Assembly (NCBI GenBank): GCA_018829445.1 | Contig: JAHJTV010000084.1 | Location: forward strand, 33,802-97,801 | DNA: 64,000 nucleotides | DNA from: a bacterium | GTDB lineage: Bacteria > SAR324 > XYD2-FULL-50-16 | Reading direction: 5' to 3' | In this document: positions 8,616 through 18,043 of the stretch, piece by piece | How positions within the stretch are numbered: the first letter of the stretch is position 1 | How the letters are laid out: every line of letters starts with the position of its first letter | Notes under the pieces: generated by a model | Databases searched by the model: none | What the model saw: the letters and a program-made list of their open reading frames with translations, nothing else | What the model was told of the DNA's origin: nothing | Program-made: the position numbers and the translations under genes

Positions 8616-9968
8616 TTATCCGCAATCATTACAGAGTTCTTGAATTGAAGTGCCAACTTTTGAAGGATTTAAAGGAAGAGCAAAGCTAAATGATGCTCCC
8701 CCTTCTTCGTTATTTTCTGCCCAGATTTTCCCCTTATGTGCCTCTATAATCTCTTTGCAGATGGCGAGTCCTAAGCCTGTACCTCCTACTCCGTTTGTAG
8801 TTTTTGTACTCTGTACAAATTTATCAAAGATCAATCCCAAATCTTCTTCCGGTATTCCGATTCCCTGGTCTTTAATAGAAAAAATCAAGGCTGTACTGAG
8901 ATTATGGTCTGAGACGCGCCGTCCGACTGTAAATTGATTTTTTTCGAGTTTAATTCGTATGATTTTCCCCGGAGGAGAAAACTTAATGGCGTTGGAGAGA
9001 AGGTTTCGAAAGACCTGACCTATTCTATAACCGTCACAAAACAATAAAGTAGATTCATTGGTAATGGAAAAAACAAGTTGTATATTCTTCTCCAGGCAAG
9101 CCGGATTGAACTCTTCGATAGCTGTTTCCGCTATTTTCCACAGATTCTGATCATTAAACGTATATTGCATCTTTCCCGATTCCATTTTGGACAGATCGAG
9201 CAAATCATTTAGAAGCTTCATTAGACGATTTGCAGATGTATCAATCTGGTGGAAGTAATGAATAAGCTTCTCCTTCGGCTGTTCCTCTTTTGTAAGCCCT
9301 TTGCGTGCGTAGCTGATGACCTGGTGCATAGGATTTCTTAATTCGTGCGAGATATTTGCTAGAAATTCACTTTTTGACTTGTTGGCTATTTCCGCTTTTT
9401 TCTTGGCTTCTTCCAATTGTTTGGCATGCTCGTCCAGAAGAGTATATGCCTGTTGCAGGTTTTCCTGTGTTTCCTGCATTCGTTGGTGTTCCTGTTCATA
9501 TTTTTTTGCTTTGAACGTCGTCAGGGAGAGCTTATCAGTCATAATCATAGCGAAAATCCGATACAGCAAATGCTGAAAATGTTCGGAATCGATATCAATA
9601 TAACGGCCGATACTGTTGGCTTTAATACTGAAGTATGACACATTGGAAGTAGCTTTAACCGTAACGTTACTGGGTTTATTGCTGATGATATTTCCTTCCC
9701 CTACAATATCTCCTTTTCTTTTTAGTTCAATTATCGGTTCGTTGTCGGCAAAAATCCCCAGTTTTCCCCGCAGCAGGAAAAAAACCTTGTCATTTTCCTG
9801 ACCTTCGATCAGCAGTACCGAGCCTTGTGGCACCGTAGCCAATTCTGACAAGGGAATCAGTTTCTCAAGTTCACTATCGGGTAAGTGATTGAACAAACGT
9901 GAGTCTTTGAGATAGGCTATAATTGCTTCATTCTCTTCAAAAAGAATCTCTGTATTTTTATTTGTCAT
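8616..9968 (-). CDS. Cyclic-nucleotide-binding sensor histidine kinase
   Basis: 450-residue soluble kinase without membrane segments. Residues about 25-145 form a cNMP-binding (CRP-like) beta-barrel (IEGQENDKVFFLLRGKLGIF, LKRKGDIVGEGNIIS). A coiled coil (about 155-200) leads to a HisKA domain with phospho-acceptor His208 in NISHELRNPM. The ATPase domain has the N box NLLSNAIKFSPPGK, G1 box DQGIGIPEEDLGLIFDKF and G2 box GTGLGLAICKEI. No response regulator is adjacent, so it is an orphan. Ligand could be cAMP or cGMP, but many such domains bind neither. The ATG is supported by the match from residue 1; the ribosome binding site is weak. Confidence 0.88.
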   Translation of the reverse strand: MTNKNTEILFEENEAIIAYLKDSRLFNHLPDSELEKLIPLSELATVPQGSVLLIEGQENDKVFFLLRGKLGIFADNEPIIELKRKGDIVGEGNIISNKPSNVTVKATSNVSYFSIKANSIGRYIDIDSEHFQHLLYRIFAMIMTDKLSLTTFKAKKYEQEHQRMQETQENLQQAYTLLDEHAKQLEEAKKKAEIANKSKSEFLANISHELRNPMHQVISYARKGLTKEEQPKEKLIHYFHQIDTSANRLMKLLNDLLDLSKMESGKMQYTFNDQNLWKIAETAIEEFNPACLEKNIQLVFSITNESTLLFCDGYRIGQVFRNLLSNAIKFSPPGKIIRIKLEKNQFTVGRRVSDHNLSTALIFSIKDQGIGIPEEDLGLIFDKFVQSTKTTNGVGGTGLGLAICKEIIEAHKGKIWAENNEEGGASFSFALPLNPSKVGTSIQELCNDCG

Positions 9969-10326
9969 AATTCAATGAATCCCGATGCTACTCTCAAAAC
10001 AGGCATCATAAACCGTTCCAAGAAAATTATTTAATATTAGCCTTAATTGCCGCTGCCATGATTATTCCAAAACGGAATTGTAAGCTCAAGCCAAATTATT
10101 TATGATTAAAAAAAAAAGAAACTTGAAGCATGGAGATATTAGCTGAAATTAATAATAATTCAAACTGATACTGAATATTGATTCTCCACTTTTTAAATGA
10201 GTCTGCAAAAACAATATCATAAAAGAGTCAATTCAATTCTCGAAATTGGGAGATGTTGACGGCACATGATCATCAGATATAATGTCATTGCATAATCTCA
10301 TTTAACAAAAATAATTATTTAAAAAA
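9969..10326. other. Intergenic region upstream of divergent genes
   Basis: 358 bp between the orphan kinase (minus) and the glycerol-1-phosphate dehydrogenase (plus). AT-rich, no open frame worth calling. The right end contains a good sigma-70-type promoter, listed separately. Confidence 0.6.
10256..10283 (+). promoter_or_regulatory. Sigma-70-type promoter for the glycerol-1-phosphate dehydrogenase gene
   Basis: TTGACG (10256-10261) and TATAAT (10278-10283) are separated by 16 bp and lie 43 bp before the ATG of the next gene. The -10 box is a perfect consensus. Confidence 0.6.
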
Positions 10327-11661
10327 ATGAAAAAACCAATCGAACTGCTGGGAACTTCCTTTGACTGTCTTTGCGGTCGGCATCATGAGGTTCCGACTAA
10401 ACGGCTTTTTTATGGGAGTGATGCCCTGGAGCACCTACCCGGTTTTCTGAATTCAATTGCGGAAAAGCAAACTTACCTGATTCTGGCGGACCAAAGAACT
10501 TGGAAAGTTGCAGGTAGCCGAGTTGAGAGAAACCTAAAAAAAACTGGAGCAACAGTCCAGTATCTGATTATTCCGGATCGGGGTGGAGATTCTCCGGTGA
10601 CCGATGATAAAACCAGGGATTTTTTACTGGAGAATGCTCCTGCTGCCGACTTGTATATAGCCGTAGGCAGTGGCGTAATTAATGACCTGGGAAAGTGGAT
10701 AGCTTATCTGAAAGAGAAACCTTATGTTTCCGTTGCAACGGCAGCTTCCATGAACGGTTACGCGTCAGCCAATGTCTCAGCAGCCATCAATGGTTTAAAG
10801 GTACTTTTCCATGCCCGAGCCTGCCAGGCTGTATTTGCAGTCCCGGAAATCATAGAACAGGCACCTTATGTATTGACAACTTCCGGTCTTGGGGATGTTT
10901 TAGCAAAGCCGGTCAGTTCAGCAGATTGGAAATTAAACCAGTTTTTGTTTGACGAGTACTACTGCCAATTCTCCGTCGATCTGTTAAAAGACCTGGAACC
11001 CATATACCTGAATAATCCACACCAGATAAAAGAAAGAGATCCGAGTGCAATGGAAGCGCTTTTCAAGGCACTGTTTTTCTCCAGTGTTGCCATGACAATA
11101 ACAGGCACCTCTTCACCTGCGTCAGGCGGAGAGCATTTGATCTCCCACACCATTGACATGCTGGCTGATAGAGACGGGGCAAAACATGATTTTCACGGAA
11201 GGCAGGTAGGCGTGGGATCGATTTTTACAGCAGCCTTGTATGAGAAAGTGTTTAATATCGATAAACCGGATTTTGAAATGATCCCAGGTGGGATAAACCA
11301 CGACTTCTGGGGCTCGCTGGCACCGGTAATCGAGAAAGAATACCAAAAAAAGATACCAAAGCTGGAATTGGCCATCGAAAAGCTGTCGGATTTGAAAAAC
11401 TGGAACGATTTAAGATCAATTTTGAAACAGAATCTTATGCCAGCAGCGAAGTTGAAGAAGTGTTTAAAAACAGCTGGTGCGGCCCATCGCATAAAAGATA
11501 TTCGATACAACAACCAGAACATGGAAACAGGCTTTTTCCTCTCCATATTAAAAAATGCCAACCAAATGCGAGAAAGATTCACCATACTGGATCTGGCAAT
11601 CTTGCTGGGTGTCGTTCCCGATCAGTTGGATCAACTGGTTTCGGATTGGATATTAGATTGA
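10327..11661 (+). CDS. egsA: sn-glycerol-1-phosphate dehydrogenase family protein
   Basis: 444-residue member of the iron-containing-alcohol-dehydrogenase-like superfamily closest in pattern to EgsA/AraM. The opening CLCGRHHEVPTKRLFYGSDA is typical of the family. The NAD(P)-binding loop VGSGVINDLGKW is near residue 120, followed by VATAASMNGYASAN. The metal-binding region reads GGEHLISHTIDM near residue 280. The enzyme reduces dihydroxyacetone phosphate to sn-glycerol-1-phosphate, which is the archaeal-type stereoisomer. Bacterial homologues occur sporadically and their product is known in few cases. No lipid-synthesis partner is adjacent. No ribosome binding site is visible before the ATG, although the promoter at 10256 is good. 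Confidence 0.82.
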   Translation: MKKPIELLGTSFDCLCGRHHEVPTKRLFYGSDALEHLPGFLNSIAEKQTYLILADQRTWKVAGSRVERNLKKTGATVQYLIIPDRGGDSPVTDDKTRDFLLENAPAADLYIAVGSGVINDLGKWIAYLKEKPYVSVATAASMNGYASANVSAAINGLKVLFHARACQAVFAVPEIIEQAPYVLTTSGLGDVLAKPVSSADWKLNQFLFDEYYCQFSVDLLKDLEPIYLNNPHQIKERDPSAMEALFKALFFSSVAMTITGTSSPASGGEHLISHTIDMLADRDGAKHDFHGRQVGVGSIFTAALYEKVFNIDKPDFEMIPGGINHDFWGSLAPVIEKEYQKKIPKLELAIEKLSDLKNWNDLRSILKQNLMPAAKLKKCLKTAGAAHRIKDIRYNNQNMETGFFLSILKNANQMRERFTILDLAILLGVVPDQLDQLVSDWILD

Positions 11662-11708
11662 TTCAGGCAAAAAAAGCATAAAACCGGGAAACAGGTTTAA
11701 AGCAAATC

Positions 11709-12902
11709 TCAATCAAGAGCACTGCATATCGTCTTGAAGGCCCGTAAATGCACTTGATCCAATAGGTCATTTTCCGGATCCTTCTGTGCAGAGACCTTTG
11801 CGATAACGGTTTTGGATTTTGGATCAATATAAATCCACTGACCATGAATCCCTAATGCAAAATAAGCCCCTCGATCATTACGAGTCTGGTACCAGTAATT
11901 GCGATAGCAACCTTCAGGCAGTAGATTGATAAAACTGCCTTTAACCCAGGCGTCCCGATCACCTGTTGTTAAAGTGTCCTTAATCCACCAAGCGGGAATA
12001 ACCGATTTGCTCAATGCTTGACCCGCGTCACGCATAATCATACCAATACGCGCCATATCTCTGATTGTGGCACAAATGCCACCACCTGCCCTCGCTGCGC
12101 CCAGACGGTCAACCGTTACGTAAGCATTTCGCTCTGCACCCATCGGTTTCCATAGATATTCACTAATCAATGTAGCATAGGTTTTACCGCTCGCTCGTTC
12201 CATTAACCATCCCATAAAATCCGTATTTGGAGTCACATAATGGAAGACGTCGCCATGTTTACCTGTTCCGGGTTTTAGTGTTGCCAAAAAGCTCCGCAGA
12301 TCAGGCAGGTTAGCGGGATCAGTATACGGATTCCATCCTGTTGATTCACGGTAGCGTCCATAATCTCCATCCAAATCCAGATATGATTCAGTGAATGAAG
12401 TATCGACAGACATATCAAGTATATTTTGGATTGGGCAGTTTTCGTAACATGAACCGATTACTTCCGGTATATAGGTTTCTGCAGTAACTCCAAGATCGAT
12501 AATCCCCTTTTCCGCCAGTATACCGGCTAAAATTCCAGTAACGGACTTGCTGACTGAAAATATTAGATGAGGTCGACTTGGTATCAAACCGTTAAAATAC
12601 CGTTCCAAAACAACATTATTATCCTGAACGACAATAAAGCCCGAAGTCTCACTTTCGGAAAAAAGCCGTTTTAGCGTCCATTGCTGCCCCTGTAGCCCTT
12701 CAAATAACAGATCATCCAAGTCCAATGGCATACTTTTTAAGCTTATGGTTTTTTCACCTGCCTCAATCTCTTCAGTCGGCAGCACTTCGCGTGCATGGTG
12801 AAAAGACCAACGGCTGTATGGCAGAGTGCGCCAGTTGGCTATGGTAACTTCACCGAGTTCTAAACGTGTTGGCCCCATTTTGGAGGTGGCAGGCGTGTTC
12901 AT
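11709..12902 (-). CDS. Serine hydrolase of the beta-lactamase/DD-peptidase fold
   Basis: 397-residue enzyme of the penicillin-binding-protein-like (AmpC/EstB/6-aminohexanoate-dimer hydrolase) type. The nucleophile motif SxxK is in FSVSKSVTGILAG near residue 117, and the second motif YxN is YVTPN near residue 225. No signal peptide is visible, so a cytoplasmic esterase or amidase role is more likely than antibiotic resistance. GAGAA precedes the ATG. It is convergent with the dehydrogenase upstream (47 bp between stops). Substrate unknown. Confidence 0.82.
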   Translation of the reverse strand: MNTPATSKMGPTRLELGEVTIANWRTLPYSRWSFHHAREVLPTEEIEAGEKTISLKSMPLDLDDLLFEGLQGQQWTLKRLFSESETSGFIVVQDNNVVLERYFNGLIPSRPHLIFSVSKSVTGILAGILAEKGIIDLGVTAETYIPEVIGSCYENCPIQNILDMSVDTSFTESYLDLDGDYGRYRESTGWNPYTDPANLPDLRSFLATLKPGTGKHGDVFHYVTPNTDFMGWLMERASGKTYATLISEYLWKPMGAERNAYVTVDRLGAARAGGGICATIRDMARIGMIMRDAGQALSKSVIPAWWIKDTLTTGDRDAWVKGSFINLLPEGCYRNYWYQTRNDRGAYFALGIHGQWIYIDPKSKTVIAKVSAQKDPENDLLDQVHLRAFKTICSALD

Positions 12903-12980
12903 GATGTTCTCGTCTTTCTTTATTGTAATCAGTATTTGTCAGATGCTTTCCACCGCATTATAAGGCGGTCAAAAAGAAGC

Positions 12981-13016
12981 GAAAAAGACTTCCCCGAAAA
13001 AACATTTTCAGGGAAG
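12981..13016 (-). terminator. Rho-independent terminator of the pot operon
   Basis: Arms 12989-13000 and 13005-13016 pair over 12 positions with one mismatch and a 4-base loop. On the minus strand the stem is followed by TCTTTTTC. It lies 9 bp after the potD stop. Confidence 0.8.
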
Positions 13017-13025
13017 CAGATTGAC

Positions 13026-14060
13026 TTACTTCAGAAGTTCAGTCCAGATTGCTGAGTAAAGCTTGGTTGTGGCAGGTGGACAAGTCGGCAGGAACTTTCC
13101 GGCTTTGACGGATTCAGCAGGAATAATAATTTCAGGAGCTGTTTTCATATCATCCGGCATATACTTATCCGATCCCTTGATGCCGTTTGCATATCGAGCA
13201 AAATTGGAAATTAAAGCCGCATTTTCAGGATCCATGATGAAATTTTGGAACAGCTTTGCGTTTTCAAGGTTTTGGGCATCTTTCAAGACCGCGACGCTAT
13301 CCATCCATAAGGGATAACCTTCCTTTGGATATCCGTAAGCAACATCGGGGTTCTTAAGACGAGCACGGAAGGTTGAACCATTCCAGTTAACAGTTGCAAT
13401 GTAATCACTCTTTATCAGTTTTTCAGTCGTTCCATAGTCCATGGAAAGCCATTTTGGTTTTGCGGCAATAAGACGATCTCGGACTCTTTTTAATATGGTC
13501 ATATCATTAGTACAAGGTTCACCACCCTCATACATAATAGCGAGTGATATTATATCACTCATTTCCGGAATAACATTGACCTTGCCGATTAACTCTTCGG
13601 GTGGGTCCAGGAAAATAGAGGAAGTATTTATATCACCTTTGTAAGCCGAAGTGTTGACAGCGACACCTGTTGTACCCCATTGCCATGGCACAGAATAGTG
13701 TCTGCCCATATCCCATGGAACATTTATCCAAACAGGATCCATATTCTTAAAGTTAGGCATTTGGTCGGGGCGGGTTTCCATTAAAAGGCCTTCGCCAATA
13801 AAGACCGGAACATAGTTAGCTGAAGGAACTACTATATCGAAACCGTGACCACCAGCTTTTATTTTTGTCAGGGCTGTTGTATTGGAATCATAATCGGTGA
13901 TAGTAACTTTAACATCATATTCCTTTTCAAACTTCTTAATCAGCTCAGGGTTGGTGTAGTTTCCCCAGTTAAAAATATTCAGATTGCCCTTGGCCATAAC
14001 TGTTGATGAAGTGGCTATTAAACAAATTGCTGCCACGATACCCATAAATTTTATTTTCAT
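13026..14060 (-). CDS. potD: Spermidine/putrescine-binding periplasmic protein
   Basis: 344-residue solute-binding protein of the polyamine ABC importer. A signal peptide covers residues 1-23, with likely cleavage after VMA. The mature start NLNIFNWGNYTNPELIKKFE is the typical opening of PotD/PotF, and GGHGFDIVVPSANY and LMETRPDQMPNFKNM are further family blocks. It captures spermidine or putrescine in the periplasm and passes it to PotBC. A strong GGAGG precedes the ATG. It is the last gene of the potABCD operon, 109 bp after potC and followed by a terminator. Which polyamine is preferred cannot be told. Confidence 0.93.
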   Translation of the reverse strand: MKIKFMGIVAAICLIATSSTVMAKGNLNIFNWGNYTNPELIKKFEKEYDVKVTITDYDSNTTALTKIKAGGHGFDIVVPSANYVPVFIGEGLLMETRPDQMPNFKNMDPVWINVPWDMGRHYSVPWQWGTTGVAVNTSAYKGDINTSSIFLDPPEELIGKVNVIPEMSDIISLAIMYEGGEPCTNDMTILKRVRDRLIAAKPKWLSMDYGTTEKLIKSDYIATVNWNGSTFRARLKNPDVAYGYPKEGYPLWMDSVAVLKDAQNLENAKLFQNFIMDPENAALISNFARYANGIKGSDKYMPDDMKTAPEIIIPAESVKAGKFLPTCPPATTKLYSAIWTELLK

Positions 14061-14169
14061 AGTATCCTCCGTACAAATTTGATTAAGGTTATAAATATTT
14101 TAAATCACTGCATCGTTAATTCGTTTTTTCTCCTTGTAAAATGAATCAAAGCTTGTCTTGGAAAAAAGA

Positions 14170-14988
14170 TTACTTCGATTTCCGGTTAAGTATAAAAAAC
14201 ATTGTTAACAAGAAAACCGTAATTGCCAGTAATGCGGTCGAGATTGCATTTATCTCGGGTGTAATAGCACGACGCAATTGACCAAGCATATAGGTTGGAA
14301 GAGTATCCTGCCCAGCTGACTTGACAAGCTCGGTAATGACTACATCGTCAAGCGAAATAACAAAAGCCAGCATTGCACCTGCTACTATACCGGGGGCTAA
14401 TAGGGGGAAAGTCACCAATCTGAATGTCTTCCACGGTGTTGCATAAAGGTCTGCCGCCGCAGTTTCCAGTACCAGATCCATACCTTCAAGACGCGCTCGA
14501 ATAGGCAGGTAAGCAAAGGGAATACAAAATGCGGTATGAGCCACAACCAAATAACCCAGTCCTGTATAACCGGTGGCGGTTTTGATTAAAGCGAAAAATA
14601 TCAGCAATGCAACACCTGTTACAATCTCAGGCACCATCAGAGGTTGATTGATCATCGCATAAACCAGGCCTTGTCCCCGAAACTTCGAAGTCCGAGTAGT
14701 TGCCAGTGCAGCCATTGTTGCTACTGTCGTCGATATTCCGGATGCAAGAGTTGCGATGATAAGAGAGCGTAAGGCTGTTTCCTTAACCTGTTGGTTACCC
14801 CAAGCCGAAATGAACCATCGCCACGACAAGCCTTCCCATGCGGCAATTGAATCCCCTTGATTGAAAGCGTAAATCATCATGGTAAAAATCGGAGTATAAA
14901 GGAAAACAAAACAGACAATAGCCAGTGTCGTAAAACCAGGTTGATGCTGAATATTGAAGGATCGACCCTTTCTTATAAATTTAAACAT
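14170..14988 (-). CDS. potC: Polyamine ABC transporter permease
   Basis: 272-residue inner-membrane permease with about six helices. The ABC-coupling (EAA) loop appears as LETAAADLYATPWKTFRLVTFPLL with its conserved Gly replaced by later PGI. It pairs with PotB to form the channel driven by PotA. AGGAA lies before the ATG, and the gene overlaps the end of potB by 8 bp, which shows co-transcription. Full length for the family. Confidence 0.92.
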   Translation of the reverse strand: MFKFIRKGRSFNIQHQPGFTTLAIVCFVFLYTPIFTMMIYAFNQGDSIAAWEGLSWRWFISAWGNQQVKETALRSLIIATLASGISTTVATMAALATTRTSKFRGQGLVYAMINQPLMVPEIVTGVALLIFFALIKTATGYTGLGYLVVAHTAFCIPFAYLPIRARLEGMDLVLETAAADLYATPWKTFRLVTFPLLAPGIVAGAMLAFVISLDDVVITELVKSAGQDTLPTYMLGQLRRAITPEINAISTALLAITVFLLTMFFILNRKSK

Positions 14989-15940
14989 GAGTATTCCTCG
15001 ATTTTGCCGTAAGGCGGATGTAGATCAGGAGGAAGATCATGACCATAGCCAGAAGAAAAAATGATAATGCGGCTCCAAGTGGCCAGTTGTTTGCCTGTCC
15101 GAATTGCAGTTCAATCAAATTCCCCAGCATCATACTTTTCCCGCCACCCAGAATTCTTGGTGTGACATAAGCACCAAGTGAAGGAATGAAAACAAGAATT
15201 GATCCTGCTATGATTCCGGGCTTGATTATGGGAAGGATGATCCGTCTCATGGTTTGCCAACGATTGGCGTAAAGATCATACCCTGCTTCAACAAACCGAA
15301 AATCAAACCTTTCCATGGAAGCGTAGATGGGCAAAACCATCAAAGGCAGATAGACATAAAGCATACCTGCCAGAATTGCGAAATCGGTGTAAAGCATCTG
15401 AATCGGTTGGTCGATTAATCCTAGAGACAATAAAATCGAGTTAACAATACCTTCATTTCGGATCACTTCCATAATGGCGAAGGTACGGATGAGAAGATTG
15501 GTCCAAAAGGGAATGGTGATCAGGAACAACCAGATTGAACGACGTTCTGGAGAACGCGTTGCTATGAAATAGGCGGTGGGGAATCCGAATATTAGGGTTA
15601 AAATCGTTGTAAAGAATGATAGCTTGATTGAGCGCAGTAATACCCTTATGTGGGCATCAGATAAATTGACAACATCAGAAAAAATATCACGTTGCCAAAT
15701 CACACTAAACCAGCCTTCGGTCGAAAATTTCCAGACGACTCCGCCATAGTCTCCAGCCGTAAGAAAAGAATACACCAGCACGATTAAAAGAGGTCCGGAT
15801 GCCGCAAACAAAAGAAGAGTCATCGCGGGAGATAACAGCAACCAGCGTTGTCGTGCCTGCTTTTTTTGTTTCAGTTCATAAGAGGTAGGAGTATTCCCGG
15901 TATTTTTGTCACCCATTTTGTCAATTTGATTGACCATCAT
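14981..15940 (-). CDS. potB: Polyamine ABC transporter permease
   Basis: 319-residue inner-membrane permease. A charged N-terminal tail of about 35 residues, longer than in most PotB proteins, precedes the first helix. Six helices follow, with the EAA-type loop VEAGYDLYANRWQTMRRIIL and PIIKPGI. Partner of PotC in the membrane channel. The start codon ATG shares its A with the potA stop codon (TAATG), so translation is coupled; a second ATG follows directly and could equally be the start. Confidence 0.92.
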   Translation of the reverse strand: MMVNQIDKMGDKNTGNTPTSYELKQKKQARQRWLLLSPAMTLLLFAASGPLLIVLVYSFLTAGDYGGVVWKFSTEGWFSVIWQRDIFSDVVNLSDAHIRVLLRSIKLSFFTTILTLIFGFPTAYFIATRSPERRSIWLFLITIPFWTNLLIRTFAIMEVIRNEGIVNSILLSLGLIDQPIQMLYTDFAILAGMLYVYLPLMVLPIYASMERFDFRFVEAGYDLYANRWQTMRRIILPIIKPGIIAGSILVFIPSLGAYVTPRILGGGKSMMLGNLIELQFGQANNWPLGAALSFFLLAMVMIFLLIYIRLTAKSRNTHV

Positions 15941-17043
15941 TAATCCCTCAAGATCTGAACAGCGTTTTTACTAAGCCCAACATAAATTTTGACCCCCTTT
16001 GTCAGCTTATCAATATTGTCTTCAGGGTTATTTTGCATTCTGATCATAAAAGGCTCACCGCTATCAAGAATAAGGTGATAGTGCATATCTGTTCCAAAAT
16101 ATACTGCGTTTTCAAGTCGGCCGACCAATGCGTAATCATCCGTATCTGCTGTTATCATTGTGTGTTCGGGTCGAATTACTATGTTTACTCGCTTATTCGG
16201 CTGAAAACCATCAGGGAGATTTGCCTCAACTTTTGTGCCTGAAGGCAGTGCAATTTCTGCTATTCCATCTCTAGCACTTATTACATCTGCCTGCAAAAAA
16301 TTCGTCTCCCCAATAAAATCGGCTACGAATCTTTCCGCAGGTTGCTTATAAATCTCCCGCGGTGTGCCGATCTGTAGAATACGACCTTGATTCATGACGG
16401 CAATTCGATCAGACATCGTCAAAGCTTCTTCCTGGTCATGGGTAACAAAGACAAAGGTAATACCGGTTTCATTCTGAAGACGTTTTAGCTCAATTTGCAT
16501 CTCCTTGCGCAGTTTTTGATCAAGTGCGGAAAGGGGTTCATCCAGAAGTAAAACATCGGGGCGTGGTGCAAGGGCTCTGGCCAGGGCAACACGTTGCTGC
16601 TGACCTCCTGATATCTGGTTGATCTGTCTGTCTTTTAGCTCTACCATTTTGACAAGGTTAATCATCTCGTCGACTGTGCTTGCAATCTCATTCTTTGGCC
16701 TTCCCAGCATCTCCAACCCAAAACTGATATTTTCGGTAACGGTCATGTGGGGGAAAAGAGCATAGTTCTGAAAAACAGTATTTACCCTGCGTTTAAAAGG
16801 CGGTAGATTTGTAATATCTTCGCTATTTAGAAAGATGGTTCCGGCAGTCGGGTGTTCAAAGCCGGCAATCAACCTTAGTAAGGTTGTCTTACCACAACCA
16901 GATGGACCAAGAAGTGTGAAAAACTCATTTGCGGGAATTGATATCGATACGTCACTCAATGCAACGATTTTTCCGTTGCCATTCCCGTAAATTTTGGTAA
17001 CGCCCGCTGCTTGAATTGCTATATCCACGTTCTGCTTTTTCAC
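15940..17043 (-). CDS. potA: Polyamine ABC transporter ATPase
   Basis: 367-residue ATPase that powers polyamine import. Walker A is GPSGCGKTT, the Q loop lies in FQNYALFPHM, the ABC signature is ISGGQQQRVALARAL, and Walker B is DVLLLDEPLSALD followed by the His switch FVTHDQEEA. The C-terminal part (about 245-360) is a TOBE regulatory domain, as in PotA. The start is GTG, with AGGT about 8 bp upstream. It is the first gene of the potABCD operon; the 1 kb region upstream is gene-poor and should hold the promoter. Confidence 0.94.
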   Translation of the reverse strand: MKKQNVDIAIQAAGVTKIYGNGNGKIVALSDVSISIPANEFFTLLGPSGCGKTTLLRLIAGFEHPTAGTIFLNSEDITNLPPFKRRVNTVFQNYALFPHMTVTENISFGLEMLGRPKNEIASTVDEMINLVKMVELKDRQINQISGGQQQRVALARALAPRPDVLLLDEPLSALDQKLRKEMQIELKRLQNETGITFVFVTHDQEEALTMSDRIAVMNQGRILQIGTPREIYKQPAERFVADFIGETNFLQADVISARDGIAEIALPSGTKVEANLPDGFQPNKRVNIVIRPEHTMITADTDDYALVGRLENAVYFGTDMHYHLILDSGEPFMIRMQNNPEDNIDKLTKGVKIYVGLSKNAVQILRD

Positions 17044-17702
17044 CTGTAATACCTAATATTATTCTTTCATTGAAAACCACATTTTCCAGTTTAGCCAGAG
17101 TCCAGGCTTTGTTAATTCAGTCATCCTCAATAAACATCTGTATCTGAAGTTTGATAAAACTAGATTTATCAGAAGGAAATGAGATAATAGGAAATCGCTT
17201 TCTTAGAGTCAAGTCATTTTCTCATGCATGATAAAAAATAATGAAAAATTCGCCATAAGATGACAATAGAAAGGACTTTATAAGTTGTTTTCTGTTAAAA
17301 TATCATCTATTCTTTGCGAAATCCATCAATATTTAGTTGTATCAATACATCTTTAGAGAAGGTTTTTCAAGTCACTTTTTAAAAATATTCTCTCTTAGTT
17401 GCAGAACATTCAGTGCTGATGAGTGGCTCCTAATTTTTATAACGGTTAACCGAAGTTAGTGTTGCAACTATTCCCGCTATATATCTCACAATACAGCCCA
17501 CTATTTCGGTTTTATGAGAAAAATTCTTACATTTGGATGTTACAATTCCATGGAAAAAAACTCATCAAATGAAATACTGATAACATTGCTCTTTCTTTTG
17601 TTATAAGTATTATAAATATTGAATAAAAAGAAATTCAACCTTTTTGACTGGACGAGGATTAAAAAGGTGCGCTCCACTATGAGTGTGAAGTGGCAGTTAG
17701 TG

Positions 17703-17929
17703 TAATATTATTCAGCATTGTCCGGTTAGAAATTTGCATCTGCTCGTAGGTTGGGCTACTCGTTGCCCAACATTGCTTTCTATTGATGGGCAACGAGTAA
17801 CCCATCCTACTTTTTCTAAACAAATAATAGTTAAGTCAAAGTAATGGCGTCTTTGTACATTCCATTATTTTGAAAGCCGTTTCTCGTTGTTGTTGCAATA
17901 ACCTAACCGGACATTGCTGAATATTATTA
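17703..17929. mobile_element. MITE-like element with terminal inverted repeats
   Basis: The ends 17703-17729 and 17903-17929 are inverted copies that match at 25 of 27 positions (core TTCAGCA, then TGTCCGGTTAG). The 227 bp between carry no gene but contain a second, internal inverted repeat. The 5-mer TTAGT occurs just outside the left end (17697-17701) and across the right end (17927-17931), which could be a target duplication. This is the structure of a non-autonomous transposable element; the matching transposase is not in the window. Confidence 0.6.
17746..17810. repeat. Internal inverted repeat of the MITE-like element
   Basis: Arms 17746-17770 and 17786-17810 match at 22 of 25 positions in inverted orientation (GTAGG..GGG.TACTCGTTGCCCA) around a 15-base loop. 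Repeats with this TACTCGTTGCCCA core are of the kind often seen scattered between genes. As RNA it would form a long hairpin, but no T-run follows immediately on the plus strand beyond TTTTT at 17811-17815. Confidence 0.65.
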
Positions 17930-18043
17930 GTTCTTGGTTGGCAGCAATCATTTTACAAAATGCGAGGCAGAATGGTATGAAACGATCAAAAAAAACGGGA
18001 TTGGATTCGGAATAATCCTAAGTAACTTAATATAGACTGAGAA

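Larger units (their letters stand above)
17044..18043. other. Gene-poor 1 kb region with a MITE-like element
   Basis: No coding sequence can be supported here. The part next to potA (17044-17640) is strongly AT-rich and must hold the pot promoter. The right part holds the nested inverted-repeat element at 17703-17929 and then leads into the penicillin-acylase remnant at 18044. The whole stretch looks like a site that has received and lost DNA. Confidence 0.65.
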
